NCBI RefSeq assembly: GCF_905147365.1
Contig: NC_056406.1
Location: 4,600,501-4,664,500 of the forward strand
DNA length: 64,000 nt
Direction: 5' to 3'
From: Aricia agestis
Taxonomy: Eukaryota > Arthropoda > Insecta > Lepidoptera > Lycaenidae
Shown: positions 31,212-43,181 of the stretch, one piece after another
Numbering within the stretch: the first letter of the stretch is position 1
How the letters are laid out: each line of letters opens with the position of its first letter
Notes under the pieces: model-generated
The model's database searches: none
Told to the model about the DNA's origin: nothing
The model's input: the letters and a program-made list of their open reading frames with translations, nothing else
Made by a program: the position numbers and the translations under genes

Positions 31212-32011
31212 AGCGACTAATTTATAAGTACGAGTATTTTATATAGTTATCTGAAAAGGAAACAAACATATTTCAACTTTTTTAGTTGTATTAAGCACTT
31301 CTTTCTCTTTTTAATTAAGTACCAACTAATGATCTGTATACATTTTTTTGGCATAGCTTTATTAGCTTATAGTATTTATCACGACGTGACATACAGATAT
31401 ATTTTCAGGTGAAATGATAAACCAAAGTCCACGACTTATTGGTCAATGGTCAGTTTTTGCACGACGCAGGCGGTGAACTGACGGTTATCTATCTCTTACC
31501 TGGCAAGGATGCTGACTAGACAGTCTCGTGGTAATGCTCGCGACTCTTTTTGGTCAGTTTGTGTACGACGCAGGCGGTGAACTGGCGGCGCACGACCGCG
31601 GCTATCTCGAAAGAACGTGACTGTATGCGGACTGCGATGACGTCATCCAACACATCCTGTAGGCCGTGGTAAGTCAAAACTATATTTATAAACTATAACT
31701 GTGCTATATTTTGCACACAGGACACTGAGAACTGTAGTAATTTCATTTTTAAAAATAGATTTTCTTCATAAAAACTACAAAAGATTGTAATATTCTCGTT
31801 AACGCGCAATGATCAAACTTGTTTTGTAATGGTTAAGTTCCTATAATCTTATGTATTGGGTTATCCTGTAATAGTAGTTAGATAAGTTTGTTTAATAAAT
31901 CAATAAGTATTTATACTGAAAATAAAAACTTTTTCTGTGTCAAATTAATACTGACCACGCTAAATAACGCCAGTCGACCGCATGGTGGTAGTAGCAAGCA
32001 GCCCGTAGGGC
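31212..32011. other. Upstream region of roadblock 2
   Basis: Presumed promoter side of the minus-strand gene. Two copies of a 'tggtcagtttntgnacgacg' / 'acgcaggcggtgaactg' block at about 31441-31480 and 31549-31590 form a short direct repeat. No gene. Confidence 0.35.
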
Positions 32012-32420
32012 GTAGAGCCTACGTGCTACGTGCCGTAGCCCGTTACGTAGCAGTGCTACGAAACGTAGCACATCGTAGGTCTATTACCGTAGAGCCTACG
32101 TGCTACGTGCCGTAGCCCGTTACGTAGCAGTGCTACGAAACGTAGCACATCGTAGGTCTATTACCGTAGAGCCTACGTGCTACGTGCCGTAGCCCGTTAC
32201 GTAGCAGTGCTACGAAACGTAGCACATCGTAGGTCTATTACCGTAGAGCCTACGTGCTACGTGCCGTAGCCCGTTACGTAGCAGTGCTACGAAACGTAGC
32301 ACATCGTAGGTCTATTACCGTAGAGCCTACGTGCTACGTGCCGTAGCCCGTTACGTAGCAGTGCTACGAAACGTAGCACATCGTAGGTCTATTACCGTAG
32401 AGTCTACGTTTACATTAAGG
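32012..32420. repeat. Tandem array of a 77-bp unit, five copies
   Basis: Unit starts (GTAGAGCCTACGTGCTACGT) fall at 32012, 32089, 32166, 32243 and 32320, each exactly 77 apart, with a truncated sixth at 32397. The copies look identical by eye. The unit is itself rich in ACGTAG and CTACG motifs in both orientations (GTGCTACG and CGTAGCAC), so it can fold on itself. Confidence 0.95.
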
Positions 32421-32649
32421 GCCTTCCCTACGGAGATTCCGTAATTTACCGTATATTTAAAGCCTTATAAACTCAGAATTTGAAAGCTACAAAGTTATAA
32501 CAAAAATACAGCATTAATCTTCAGTATATCAACACGCCTTTCCCCGTTTTAAAGGACTATGAGAAGAAACGTCCCCACCAACCAACAGAGCAGACAGGTG
32601 TCATTCGAAAAATTCACTAGAATAGAGAATTTTTTACTATGGCGACATC

Positions 32650-33000
32650 TGTTAAATACGTGGGGTTACAGTGCAATTCCATCAAACTTGGCGCGGCGTC
32701 GTCATCGTGCCATGACACGACGCCGTCACCCTGACACGGTGCGACGCCGCACAGTGTCCCGGTGACGCGAACGGTGCACCGCGCGTCCCTATTCAGGAAA
32801 CTTCCGAAAAATTGCGTTCCAAACTTAAACGAGGCATGTGAAATACCTATCAAACAAAGTCGCGTAGTGGAAATATTGTCTGATTTCCATCGAACTAAAT
32901 AGGCCACGGGGCGGCGCACTGTTCGTGGCACCGGAAGTCGGAACACGCGTCACGTGTCACGGTGGCGGCGTCGTATCGTGGCACGGTAACGATGCCGCCA
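32650..33000. repeat. GC-rich repeat with inverted GTGTCACGG/CGACGCCGTCAC blocks
   Basis: CGGCGTCGTCATCGTGCCAT at about 32693 and GGCGGCGTCGTATCGTGGCA at about 32963 mark the two sides of a repeat about 300 bp long. Several ACGGTGCGACGCCG-like blocks are repeated inside. No protein is recognisable. Confidence 0.45.
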
Positions 33001-33099
33001 GAGTAGACAGAATTATAGAGTATGCCGTCTTAGAACTGATGTTGAAATTTTTAAATTTGACTTATTATGACGAAAATCGTCGCTAGGGTTGTTAAATTG

Positions 33100-34200
33100 T
33101 TAAGTGCCCCGAAGACGATCAAACGGTTTGACTCAAACACGTAAATTTTAGTTTGACTCAAACCGATTTGATCGTTTACAAAGCTTATTTGAACGGTTCG
33201 TCAAACATTTACGTGTTTGAAGCATGTTTGATGAAATTTCATATTTTCGTTGTGTTTGACGCGCCGTTTGATCGTGTTCCGACGCGTTTGAAGGTTTGAA
33301 CAAACCCGGGTTAGTTTAGTGCTGGATTATGAAGAAGAAAGAGAAAGAAGCTGTAGTTTCTCGCACTTTCTGTAGATATTCGTGGGTAAAACGATATTTA
33401 TTTATTTATTTAAACACTTCATGCAAATATTTACATAGGCGGGCTTAATGCCTAGTGGCATTCTCTACAAGCCAACCTTAGGGTGATGATGAGAATGTAG
33501 AATAGGCGCATTCTAAAGCAATATTAGTTAAAATATGATGTAATAAACAGTTTTGAATACATATTAATGTTTTATCAATTTTTATTTTTATATAATATAT
33601 TATCATATTATAATAAACCTACATAAACCGTACTTACTTATTACATACTAACTAAACACAATATAATATTATGATAATACCATACATATTATTTAAACTA
33701 TATAATTAAAATATACCTACATAAAATATGTACATAATTAAATATATATTAAGTTAGATATTATGTTAGTCCATACTCCATAGTCCATAAGTACCATTCT
33801 TTGGACCAGTCTTTTTCTTTTTTTTTTTCTCTTCTGACGGAGGACATTAACGCAGGGCCCCCGCAAGGGCTACTGGCGCCTGTGTGCAAAAAAAGAATTT
33901 TGGCGCCCCTTTAGGCAATTTTTTAGGACTTTAGTTTTGGCGCCCCTAAAGATGGCAATTTGGCGCCTCTAGAGGATGGCACCCGCGTGCATTGCACACA
34001 TTGCACATATGGTGGCCCTGCATTAATATTATAAACATAAGATAAGAAAATCGCGATCCTCGTTTTAGAATCTAGAGCATCTTCTGCATCACAATTCACA
34101 AGACGTGTACTCGACAGCGCGTATTGAATGAAACTGCGCAGTGTCGTTTGACAAACCGTTCAAACTGACATCCGTGCCGTGATAGTTTTCCTTTAAAGTC
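33100..34200. other. Low-complexity and repeat debris
   Basis: 33110-33310 is dense in GTTTGA/TCAAAC words, including ACGTGTTTGA and ACTCAAACACGT, an old palindromic element. 33395-33490 has an ATTTATTTATTTATTTAAAC stretch, then CGGGCTTAATGCCTAGTGGC, which looks like a retroposon 3' end. 33840-34020 carries several TTTTGGCGCCCCT repeats. No gene seen. Confidence 0.4.
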
Positions 34201-34852
34201 AGCATAATATCTCCTACTCCCGCGAATTTTTCCACATTTCCAGAAGCAACCTGAGCTAAACAGCTAAACCTGAGCCTGAAACCTGAGCTAAAACAATTTA
34301 AGCTAGTGGAATGGGGGACACTGGACTCTAACGATTTTTTTCACTTTAAAACTTCATATTTCACAAGTGGATCCCTAAATCGGAAAATGATCTTTGAATA
34401 CTCTAAATAATATTTTTTTTAAAACGTACCCAACCACACCCCACACGATAGGATGGACGCGGAAAAAAATCACCCCCGCTTGATGTGTATGGGGAGGTAC
34501 CATAAAAAAAATAAAGATTTTATATACCATTTTGTCGCCATCATTAAGATAATATGCATACATGCCGAAATACAGCTTTGTAGGCCCTATAGTCTCTGAG
34601 AAAAACCGCGGACAGACAGGCAGATACAGAGACGGACGAAAAAACCGAAACTATAAGGGTTCCTTATAGTTACGGAACCCTGATATGCTTTTTGTTTGTA
34701 AAAAAAGTATTTTTTTGTTCAAAAATAAACGCCTTTTTTTTTGTAGAAAAGTTCATTTTTTTAATAAACCCCATTGATTTTGAAACTGACACTGGTATTT
34801 AAGACTTTTCTGGGTCCCAGTGAACAAATCGAGACGCATCCCATGTAGTGTT

Positions 34853-35555
34853 GAAAATTTCGGAAAGTTTCCGAAACTTTGGAAAGTTTCAGGAAGTTTA
34901 CCGGAAAATTTCCGTGAAAACTTCCAAAGTTTCCGAAATTTTGGAAACTTTCAGGAACATTCGCGAATTTTTTAAAAATGGTTCTTCTTCTATAAAATAG
35001 TAATTTTTACTGACCGAAACAAATGAGGTGCTCAATTCAATACGTAATTTTTTTTATATAAGTATGAGTAAGATCAAATCAGCTGATTGACTTTAGAAAG
35101 AAGTTTAGCCGTTAATTCGACCCTTAATAGAGACACTTATACTTCAAAAAATGTTATTTTCTGTATTACTATTAGAAAACTATTCTAGTTTTTATTTAAA
35201 AAATACAATTTTATATGTTTCCAAGAAAAATATACTTAATATAAAAAAATCGAAAAGCGTAAAGCAAAGTCAATCCTGAGCAATATATGTTTGAAAATAA
35301 TGTTATCTTAGATAAATATTTATAATAAAAAAGATCTAAATCATGCGACTGAATAATAAAGTAGACAAATCTGCTTTCATATCACATATTTTATACCTAT
35401 AGTATGTTCAATTTAATCAAAACTATAAAAAGTACCTAATTTTAGTGTTATTTGCATTTAAAAATAAAGTTTTCAAAACTTCCTAATATGGAAATTTTCA
35501 GGAAGTTTTCAGGAAATATTCCTTAGAAATGGAAACTTTCCGGGGAATTTTCATC
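34853..35555. mobile_element. Repeat element with GGAAAGTTTC-rich ends
   Basis: The left part (34853-34970) contains about eight GGAAAGTTTC, TTTCCGAAA or GGAAACTTT words; the right end (35490-35553) has GGAAATTTTCAGGAAGTTTT and GGAAACTTTCCGGGGAATTT. The ends are roughly inverted around an AT-rich core with no ORF. Confidence 0.5.
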
Positions 35556-35817
35556 TCTAATCCCATGACTGTTGAAGAGTGGGGACGGGGTCCATACAAA
35601 ATCCCCCATAGGCCTTTTCTAATTTTGTTTATTGTACTCATGATATCAGCTTCCAAATTAAAACCAATTTATCAAAATTCAAGCATACATTCAGTATCTC
35701 CTTAGGATTTACAAATTACTTTTATTTGAAACACACGCCAATAGATCGAAAATGGCATATGCTACATATTCCCCGTTTTAAATTTTTTTAGGACAATTTT
35801 GAACTAAGTTAAGTAAA

Positions 35818-37012
35818 AAACCGGCCAAGTGCGAGTTGGACCCGCCCATGAAGGGTTCCGCAGCAGCAGTAAGGATTATTTTTATGAAATCAAAAAGTTT
35901 TTCATTTATTTTTATATTTCAGTTGATTTAATGAAAGTTTATTTGATGTTTACCTTTTGTAACTTAAAAAAAAAACTACTTGCTAGATCTCGTTCAAACT
36001 AATTTTCGTTGGTAGTTTTTATAGTAATGTACATCATATATTTTTTTTTAGATTTATCATGCCCTTACTTTAGAAGTTAGAGGGGGGGCGACACACATTT
36101 TTCCACTTTGCAAGAGTCTCTCTCGCAGACTATTCAGATTAGAAAAAAATTATAATAGAAAATTCAATATGATTTTTGAAGACCTATCCATAGATAACCC
36201 ACACGCATAGTTTAGATGGAAAAAAAATTTTTTGTTGGTTTAAGGTTTACCATTTATGACGTATAGAAAAAACTACTTGCTAAATCTCGTTCAAACCAAT
36301 TTTCGTTGGTAGTTTTTATAGTAATGTACATCATATATTTTTTTTAGAATTATCATGATGATATCCCTACTTTAGAAGTTAGAGGGGGGGCGACACATAT
36401 TTTACCACTTTGGAAGAGTCTCTCTCACAAACTATTCAGGTTAGAAAAAAATAATATAAGGAACCTCAATATGATTTTTGAAGACCTATCCATGGATACC
36501 CCACGCGTATAGGTTAGATGAAAAATTTTTTTTTTGTTTCAGTTGTACCTATGGGGACCCCTAAATTTTTTTATGGTTTTTCCATTTTTATATCAAAATC
36601 CTAATGCGGTTCATAGACTACATCTACTTACCAAGTTTCAATAGTATAGCTCTTATACAATGTGTAACAAAAATAAGTGATAATACTTTACGGTGTGTAC
36701 GTGTTCCTTGTAGAGAGTTCACTGTGAAAGTAGCAGTTCTGAAAGACGAATTTTTTTTTCACTTTTGTATGGGCAAGGGCCCGAGCGTCACGAGTTTCCC
36801 CATACAAAAGTGAAAAAAATGTTTGGTCTTTCAGCGCTGCTACTTTCACAGTGAACTCTCTACAAGGAACACGTACACACCTTAAAGTATTATCACTTAT
36901 TTTTGTTACACCCTGTAGTTTCGGAGAAAAATGGCTGTGACATACGGACGGACAGACAGACATGACGAATCTATAAGGGTTCCGTTTTTTGCCATTTGGC
37001 TACGGAACCCTA
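35818..37012. mobile_element. Dispersed repeat bounded by CCAAGTGCGAGT and TACGGAACCCTAAAAA
   Basis: Left end GGCCAAGTGCGAGTTGGACC then GAAGGGTTCCG; right end AAGGGTTCCGTTTTTTGCCA then TACGGAACCCTAAAAA. The same ends recur at 62970-63425, and left ends alone at about 40250. An internal 290-base block is tandemly duplicated (AACTACTTGCTA(G/A)ATCTCGTT at 35980 and 36272). A palindromic repeat (36657-36917) sits near the right end. Confidence 0.65.
36657..36917. repeat. Long palindromic MITE-like repeat, complete copy
   Basis: The left arm TGTAACAAAAATAAGTGATA...TTTTCACTTTTGTATGGG and the right arm CCCATACAAAAGTGAAAAAA...TATCACTTATTTTTGTTACA are almost perfect reverse complements over about 110 bases, around a loop of about 30. 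Single-arm copies are at 23050-23195 and 58985-59130. Confidence 0.8.
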
Positions 37013-38800
37013 AAAATAGGGTTTTGGTGCGATCTCGGCAACGCGGCAAATGTATGGCCAAGGTTTTCAGTTAAGACTTTCTTTGAAATTACTAACAGTT
37101 TCTATTTTGTTGCGATGCAAACCAGCCCGACGTCCAATTTGTAATTTCGTAAATGCTTTTGACTACCTTTGAAAAAACCGCAAGCCACCTTACTAAGGTT
37201 TTGTCAAAGCTTTGATCTAGTCTGAGAGCTGATTTGTGAGTTGAAAGAGTTTTAATTACAATTTCGGCGACGGCTCTGCGGACGGCGGCAGTCAGCAGCG
37301 GTAGCTTGTTCTGCAGCGCTTGCGTCATGGCTTCCGGGGTTGTCGCCATTTTGAGAGCATCTGCAAGCCGCCATTTTGTTGAGGTCATGAAGTGTATACA
37401 TAAACGGTGGTGCTTAGTGGATGGTACAATGGAGGATTAATGGATGTAGACGTTTCTCGTGTACGCTGCCCCTTAATATGCACTGCATACATGGCACATG
37501 TAATCTAAAAACTAATACGCTGTTTTTGTCTATCATTTCCATAACAATAACAAGGTACAGAATTTCATACAAATGTTGACATTTTACGGTCAATTCAGAT
37601 CTTATAATTATTAATAGTAATATATAACACCCATAGATAATACCTATAATACCCATAAAGTGAATATACCTATGACCTGTATATTACCTTTATGATAATA
37701 CCCTTATACGAAGTATTGTCTCGGTTTGCCGTTTAAACTTTAGCACTTTTTGGGGCAGTTTTCTATCAGTCCGTGATATTATCACGTCGAGTTTTATAAC
37801 CAAACATAAACAAACCACACATGAAGTACACTTTTCAGCTTTAAAGCCTTTAATTTATGGATGACCAATTACTGAATGTAAATAAATAGGATTTCTTTGT
37901 GCGTGGAACTCTTAATTGGTGACATAAATGATCGGTTCCATGTTTCGTATTTCATCAATATTTCAGGATTGAAAAGTTCAATTTTGTTTGTGTTTCTTAT
38001 TTTGTTTCCTTTATTTATTTCATTGCTGTTAATCAGCACGATTGTGCTTATTGCAATATTACTATGCAATATATATTTGTACTGGTTTTATTTTGAAAAG
38101 TCTGAAGTTTTAATAAGGGTATGTTTACACCAAGGTGTCTAGTCTCAGAAGTAACTAAAACATAGGGCCGAATAAACTTTTTCAAAACAAACTTTGATAA
38201 AATACCGTTTTCCAAATACAGAACTCCATAAACATTGTGATTATTCTCTATTCTTGATATTGTTTTCAATGTCGCTTCACAGAACTCCTGAAAAAAATCA
38301 AGAACTCCTGAAAATTCAGCAACTGAATTGGTAAATCGTACCTGCCATGTAATAATATTATTTTAGTATAGATTTGGCCACGCAAAATTAAGATCGCCCT
38401 ACAAACTTCGAAAGGGGGGTGTGTTGTTAATTTTTTTAAGTCTATTTGGTGGGGCGAGAAGTAAGCGGGGAGGATGCGACCTGCGGGGATCAGACGAATA
38501 GTTACATAATGGTATGTATCTCTCTAGTTTCATTAACCAACCCTATAGTTATATGTGGCCTTAACTAGAGATTTAGTTCTTGTCCTTCAAATGAGTTATT
38601 TCTAAATCAATCTTACCTTAGCAATAGCCTTCCTGTCAATCTTCTTTTTATAATGCATAATAATATCAAATTCAATTAAAGTACCGTATAAAAATATAAA
38701 ATATTATTAATAAAATATATTTTATCAAAAACTAAAAAGCTGTAAGATAACGATAAAATCGCATTGGCTGCGACATCATTGGTCACTTAAAAATTCTATA
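37013..38800. other. Gene-poor stretch, unassigned ORFs
   Basis: An open frame on the minus strand (37388-37092, 98 codons, starting MTSTKWRLADALKMATTPEA) is Ala/Thr-rich at first and matches nothing I recognise. It could be an exon but has no supporting partner. A second frame at 37897-38142 (+) is strongly hydrophobic and probably a chance AT-rich ORF. Nothing else is seen. Confidence 0.3.
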
Positions 38801-39109
38801 CGTGGGAGAGCCATGCTTCGGCACGAATGGGGAGAAATACCACGTTCTCATAGAAAACCGGCGTGAAACAGCGCTTGCGCTGTGTTTCGCCGAGTGAGTG
38901 AGTTTACCGGAGGCCCAATTCCTTTCCCTATCCTCCTCTATTCCCTTACGTTCCCATCCCTACCCTCCCCTATTACCCTATTCCCTCTTAAAAGGCCGGC
39001 AACGCACCTGCAGCTCTTCCGATGCTGCGAGTGTCCATGGGCGACGGAAATTGCTTTCCATCAGGTGACCCGTTTGCTCGTTTGCCCCTTCTTTCATAAA
39101 AAAAATATG
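38801..39109 (+). mobile_element. SINE-like repeat, family A copy 5
   Basis: Plus-strand copy: CGTGGGAGAGCCATGCTTCG at 38801, CGCTGTGTTTCGCCGAGTGA, AAAAGGCCGGCAACGCACCT, then TTTGCCCCTTCTTTCAT and an A-tract. Confidence 0.75.
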
Positions 39110-40485
39110 TTAGATTCCGCGCGAATTGCTAGTAGAGTATTAATTATTTATTCTATTATTAATATGAAAAATAGAGTCAACTTCTCTTCAAAACGTGATT
39201 TTCCTTTGCAGTCAATTATTATTGTGAAAAGTAGACTTAATTTTACAGAGTCTAAAATCAGTATGCAAATAATAACCAACAGAAACATAATATTAATCTG
39301 TCGTTTATGTGCGCCGGACCTTATGCAAGCTGTTCCCAGCCACATTTCAAAAACTCTTTATTGTAACAATCCCTAAAGGTGCCCCAGAAGTATTATTTAA
39401 AGGACGCATCCCGCAGTAAACAAAGAAAAATATACGCTAAGCGAGGAAACAAAAAAATCATTAATCTTCATGGATAATGATGGTTTTTGTGGCCCAGTTG
39501 AGATTTAACATTAGGTAAGGCTTCGTTCACATTGGAAGTATTTTATCATATATTATTTTTGTCACGTGACATTGGTATAGAATATATCCATATTAATATT
39601 ATAAATGCGAAACTGTGTTTGTCTGTCTGTTACCTCTTCCATGCCCAAAGCGCTGAACCGATTTTGCTGAAAGGCAACTTAAAAAACTCGTAGAATCACT
39701 ATGATGCTACGACACCAATATTTTTTATTTCCACACCAATTTTCGTTCAAATATGTACCAACAAGAATGTTGAGTTCTGCGCTTACCTTACCGGATTTAC
39801 CTGTTAGTAAATAGTAGGTAGGTATATAATATAGCCTTAGGTAATTTTTCGTAGTGGTCTATTATTTTACATGTCGGAGCGCCGTCACGCGGAACCCTCC
39901 CGAGGCAGTTTATGTACATTGTACAGGGGGAAATCGCAATGTAATTGAAATAAAACATCCCTTTATGTTTAAGTACATGTTAATTTATTGCGCTGAAAAT
40001 ATGTCTTATTTATGTCAGATACAGAAATCAGTAATGCATGAGAGTTGAGAGTACCTACAGGGAAATAAAGTTCCAGCGATGAATATCCTCAAAATTCGTT
40101 TGATTGTAATAAATATGAATTGGCACTGATATATCATTATTTTTATGTTTGTGTTCGCATACCTCCGGAACTACGAGTGCAAGTCCGATTTAATTAATTC
40201 TTTTTCTCACGGGCGTATATAATATAGCTTTGATATGGGGTAACGTAAAAAAGCGGCCAAGTGCGAGTTGGACTCGCCCATGAAGGGTTCTGCAGCAGCC
40301 TAAATACCTACTCTGCCTACGGACACGCTCCACAGTATAATTATTATTAAGTATTATTATATTGTAAATAGAAAAAAAAATATGTACCTCGCCGATGAAA
40401 ATCGGTGGGTACATAATATTATATTGTCGATTGGGCAAGTAAGATGGATAGTAATGGGGGGGTTTACGAGCATGTCAGTAAACTT
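39110..40485. other. 3' flank of GH1, no gene
   Basis: AT-rich. 39580-39690 is a short dispersed repeat (ATAAATGCGAAACTGTGTTT and 'cgctgaaccgatttt') also seen near 46670-46760 and 60025-60040. 40245-40310 is a solo left end of the CCAAGTGCGAGT family. No ORF with recognisable homology. Confidence 0.4.
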
Positions 40486-42949
40486 TTACTGGACATCCAT
40501 AAAATAGTTCCGTAGTCTTCCATAATAATGCATCAGTTTCGACTTGGTCTCCTCGATCTTCTGTCGGATGGTGGACTTGTTCTTCCTCTTCGTCATCTCG
40601 TGGTGGGGCTCCAGGCAAGATGGCGGGTAGTCGAGGCGGCGGTGCCTGATGATGCAGGCGTAGTGGTGGGCGGAGAGGCGCGGGGTGCGGGCTCGGTTGG
40701 GGTCTTCGTAGTTCACCTGGTAGAGGCCGAACTTGGTCCTGAAAAGAAATGATGATTGTGGTTAGGTATTTAAAGTTTGGTTTGCTACACGAAAAATGTA
40801 ATAGTAGGTATTTTAGAGGAGGTGATTTTGTTTTATTAATATTTAGTTTAGTGATACAATGAAAAGCGAAGCGTGCGAGCGAGAACAAAACACGATATGC
40901 AGAATTAAAACAAATATTTTGTACTACAAAAAACTATGGCATCTCAACTCTGGAGTGAGGCTCACTAAGTTTCATTTAATTACATGAACTTTAAATTATT
41001 TGGACGCCTCCGTGGTCCATGTGGTTAAGAGCGTGGCTCTTGACTCGGAGGTCGTGGGTTCGATTCCCGCGTTGGAAACATGTTATTTCCAAGTTTGGTT
41101 AGGACAATGCAGGCTGATCACCTGGTTTTCTGACAAGTAAGATGATCCATGCGTCGGATGGGCATGTAAAAAGTCGGTCCTGCTTCTGATCTCTCGCCGG
41201 TTGTGTCGATCTTCCGTCCCACTGGGTTATGAGACTAAAGGAATAGAGAGTGCTTTTGTGTACTGCGCACACACTTGGGCACTATAAAATTACTCCTGCG
41301 TAGCTGGCCTGGTTTCAATGAAACCGGCAACCGTCACCGAAACCGGTGTGGCCCCCCACACCGGTATTATTTAATTACATACACAGAATTTTGCTATGTA
41401 AACTTACTTGTATCCATCGAACCACTCAAAATTGTCTATCAGAGACCACACCGTGTAGCCGGTGATTCGGACTCCATCTTCCCTGATAGCGAGTAAAAGC
41501 TAAAAAATAAATAAATCAATAAGATACTGGCGGCTAAAACGATAAACACTATATTCTATATTTAAAAAGCTTTAAACACCAGCTGTTTTTGGTTAGAGAA
41601 GTCACTGGTTTGAAAATAGAATTCTAACTTATTCTAAATTCAAAATTCTCTCACCTGGTCAAGGTATTGACTGATGTAGTCAACTCTGATGTGGTCCATA
41701 AGGTCGTATCCCGCGGTGGCGACACCGTTTTCGGTGATGAAGATCTCGATGTCCCCGTACTGGTCCTTCAGCCAGTTCACCAAGCGACGGATGCCTTTGG
41801 GGTAGATCTACAACAAGTTCCCTTTAGTAAAGTGTAGCGGAATATCCAGTGGAAATAACGGACGCTCATAGACACAATTCATATAGACAGCATGCGACTG
41901 AAGAAAATACTACTGCTGTCAATCGACTGTGCATTGCTGTCGCATGCGGTAAAATATATGATCGCCAGAACAACAGCAGACTTAGCAGGCCACGGTATAA
42001 GAAGGAATAGAAAATTTATTCTAGAAGATTTTTCTGGGCAAATGCCTGTTTTTCTTTGTCAATCTGTCTTTTCGTCTTCCTTTTCGTAGCATGAAACCTC
42101 TTTTCATCTACAGTAACACGTCGTCTATTTACCGGCATAATTTTCAGCGCACCATACGTTGCGTTGGGTGGAGGCACCATAACAGCGTTCAGCTCCTTAG
42201 ACCCCTCGATGAACCACGTGCCGGGCGTCTCGTCCGCCCGCGCCGACCGGATCATGGACGTCGTGTAGTGGTTGAACGAGAACATATCCGCAGTACCTGA
42301 GACACAGGTAATTTCCTAATTTTATAATGGCTCAGCCCTAGTAGACAAGTGGCAAGCGATTATCGTAAACGCTAACAAAAATGTATGCGATTTGACATAA
42401 GTCATCGCTTCGCTAGCGAATACTAATGTCAAATCCCATACACTTTGTGGCGTTGGCGTTAGCGTTTACGATAATCGCTTACCGCTGGTCTAGGCCTTCA
42501 GAATGTAGGCGTGTAGGAAAAATTCAAGAGAAAAACGCGTGACACTCAGGGACGGCCGCGGTAAAGCTATTGCATGGCATTTTTATCAAAGTATGCAATT
42601 ATAATTCGCATATGTTTAGTCGCACGCACACAAACACTGTGACGAAGTCTGGTAACTCCAAACGTTTTGATACGGCATGGCCATGGGCGCCGGGTGCAGA
42701 TTTTAGTTTTCTTTCTGTTCTTTTCACTTTTTACGAACAACGACTGTCTATTTACGTCAACATAAAACATTTAGTGCTGAAACATTACGAACTATCCTTG
42801 TACGGCATGGTAATAGGGTTTTTTTTTTTTAATTATTAAAATTGGGGCCGTCTATGGACTGTTCGTCCATATTCTTTTTTTGTTATTTTATTATTTAGAT
42901 TTTCGCACCAAGAAAATTAATTGTAGTCCATCACGCCATGGACACTTTT

Positions 42950-43002
<53 letters not shown>

Positions 43003-43017
43003 CTAAGGAAATCGGAA

Positions 43018-43084
<67 letters not shown>

Positions 43085-43099
43085 CTAAGGAAATCGGAA

Positions 43100-43181
<82 letters not shown>

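Noticed and set aside
32012..32420. CRISPR-like array
   Set aside because: The repeats are contiguous 77-bp units with no unique spacers, in eukaryotic DNA; it is a plain tandem repeat.
37092..37388. 98-codon ORF as a host gene
   Set aside because: No recognisable domain, splice partner or regulatory signal; kept only as an unassigned frame.
38882..39376. 164-codon ORF on the plus strand
   Set aside because: It begins inside SINE-like copy 5 and runs into AT-rich sequence; repeat-derived.
41003..41080. tRNA gene on the plus strand
   Set aside because: It is the tRNA-like head of a 370-bp SINE.
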